From contig CP054190.1 of NCBI GenBank assembly GCA_015709575.1, positions 3,718,616 through 3,782,615 of the forward strand: 64,000 nt of DNA. The letters are read 5' to 3'. A program made the translations under genes and the position numbers. The notes beneath the pieces are model-generated. The model ran no database searches. It had not been told where the DNA came from and saw only the letters and a list, made by a program, of their open reading frames with translations. This DNA is from Planctomycetia bacterium. Its GTDB lineage: Bacteria; Planctomycetota; Phycisphaerae; UBA1845; Fen-1342. This document shows positions 63,799-64,000 of the stretch, piece after piece. How positions within the stretch are numbered: the stretch's first letter is position 1; each line of letters opens with the position of its first letter.

Positions 63799-64000
63799 GT
63801 GACCTATCGCTTCGCCCGTTCTTTCGTCGGCGCCGCCGTCCTGGCCGCGCTCTGCTCGACCCCGCTGTTGGCGCAGAGCAGCGAGAAGCTTCGCTATCCC
63901 GAGACGCGCCGCGGCGACACGGTGGACACCTACCACGGCCAGGCCGTGGCCGACCCCTATCGCTGGCTCGAGTCGCTGGACGCGCCCGACGTCGCGGAAT
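63799..64000 (+). CDS. Prolyl oligopeptidase (S9A) N-terminus, cut by window end
   Basis: 67 codons are visible. Signal peptide ([22 protein letters not shown], about 5-26), then [20 protein letters not shown] and [15 protein letters not shown], the characteristic N-terminus of secreted prolyl oligopeptidases. These hydrolyse short proline-containing peptides; the propeller and catalytic domain lie beyond the window. The start is GTG 63799 with GGAG about 9 bases before; an in-frame ATG at 63769 is the alternative. Confidence 0.85.
   Translation, partial: MTYRFARSFVGAAVLAALCSTPLLAQSSEKLRYPETRRGDTVDTYHGQAVADPYRWLESLDAPDVAE

Noticed and set aside
1..64000. tRNA, rRNA, CRISPR arrays, IS elements or prophage
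   Set aside because: I looked for T-arm motifs, regularly spaced repeats and transposase or integrase motifs and found none that hold up; hits such as GGTTCGATC at ~34372 lie inside certain coding sequence.

Overview
The window is GC-rich, densely coding bacterial DNA. It most resembles Planctomycetota of the Phycisphaerae type. Three secreted proteins end in a paired dockerin-like motif containing the core NFDIDPFV. Two further proteins end in PEP-CTERM tails, and there is an Hc1-type (chlamydial histone-like) small protein and an LPS-core gene cluster. This placement rests on remembered family traits, not on a search. I see no rRNA, tRNA, CRISPR array, transposase or prophage; it reads as ordinary chromosome.

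Layout. 1-5.3 kb: the 3' part of a dockerin-tailed secreted protein, a DUF1569-like protein, and a minus-strand operon (J-protein, small membrane protein, membrane-anchored TPR protein) with a good sigma70-like promoter. 5.3-9 kb: yicC, moaA, a 38-residue membrane peptide and a secreted alpha/beta hydrolase. 9.1-9.45 kb: a gene-free stretch with a perfect TATAAT box and a chain of hairpins, the best candidate for an undescribed RNA. 9.5-18.3 kb: a thioesterase, secreted proteins, a PQQ-type sugar dehydrogenase lipoprotein, a dicarboxylate symporter, a pyruvyl-transferase-like protein and a glcE-like flavoprotein. 18.4-26 kb: truD and dnaA, then a compact minus-strand run: zinc-ribbon protein, RNase H fusion, class II aldolase, fmt, rsmB. 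26.2-35 kb: an HtrA protease and two large secreted dockerin-tailed proteins, one of 1696 residues with two seven-repeat propeller blocks.

35-39 kb: an acetyltransferase, a methyltransferase and a double FtsX-type permease. 39.2-43.8 kb: a tightly overlapping five-gene LPS-core operon (FtsJ/TlyA-like methyltransferase, heptosyltransferase, two WaaP-like kinases of which one lacks the catalytic Asp, GT4 transferase). 43.8-48.1 kb: a lipoprotein, a TAT-exported phosphoesterase, acpP-fabF and a PEP-CTERM protein. 48.5-55.8 kb: a large exported protein, a Cys-cluster protein, ddl plus an ftsQ-like gene (a dcw-cluster remnant), a membrane protein, tadA, fabZ and the Hc1-like gene. 55.9-64 kb: an M24 peptidase, an atypical lower-GC orphan, a TPR-bearing GT39-type membrane protein, a second PEP-CTERM protein, a DUF2934 protein, a GT2 transferase and the start of a prolyl oligopeptidase cut by the window end.

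Taken together, the genes describe a diderm cell with LPS (heptosyltransferase, WaaP kinases), classical fatty-acid synthesis and a large secreted or surface proteome. Housekeeping genes for translation (truD, fmt, rsmB, tadA) are scattered among small overlapping operons.
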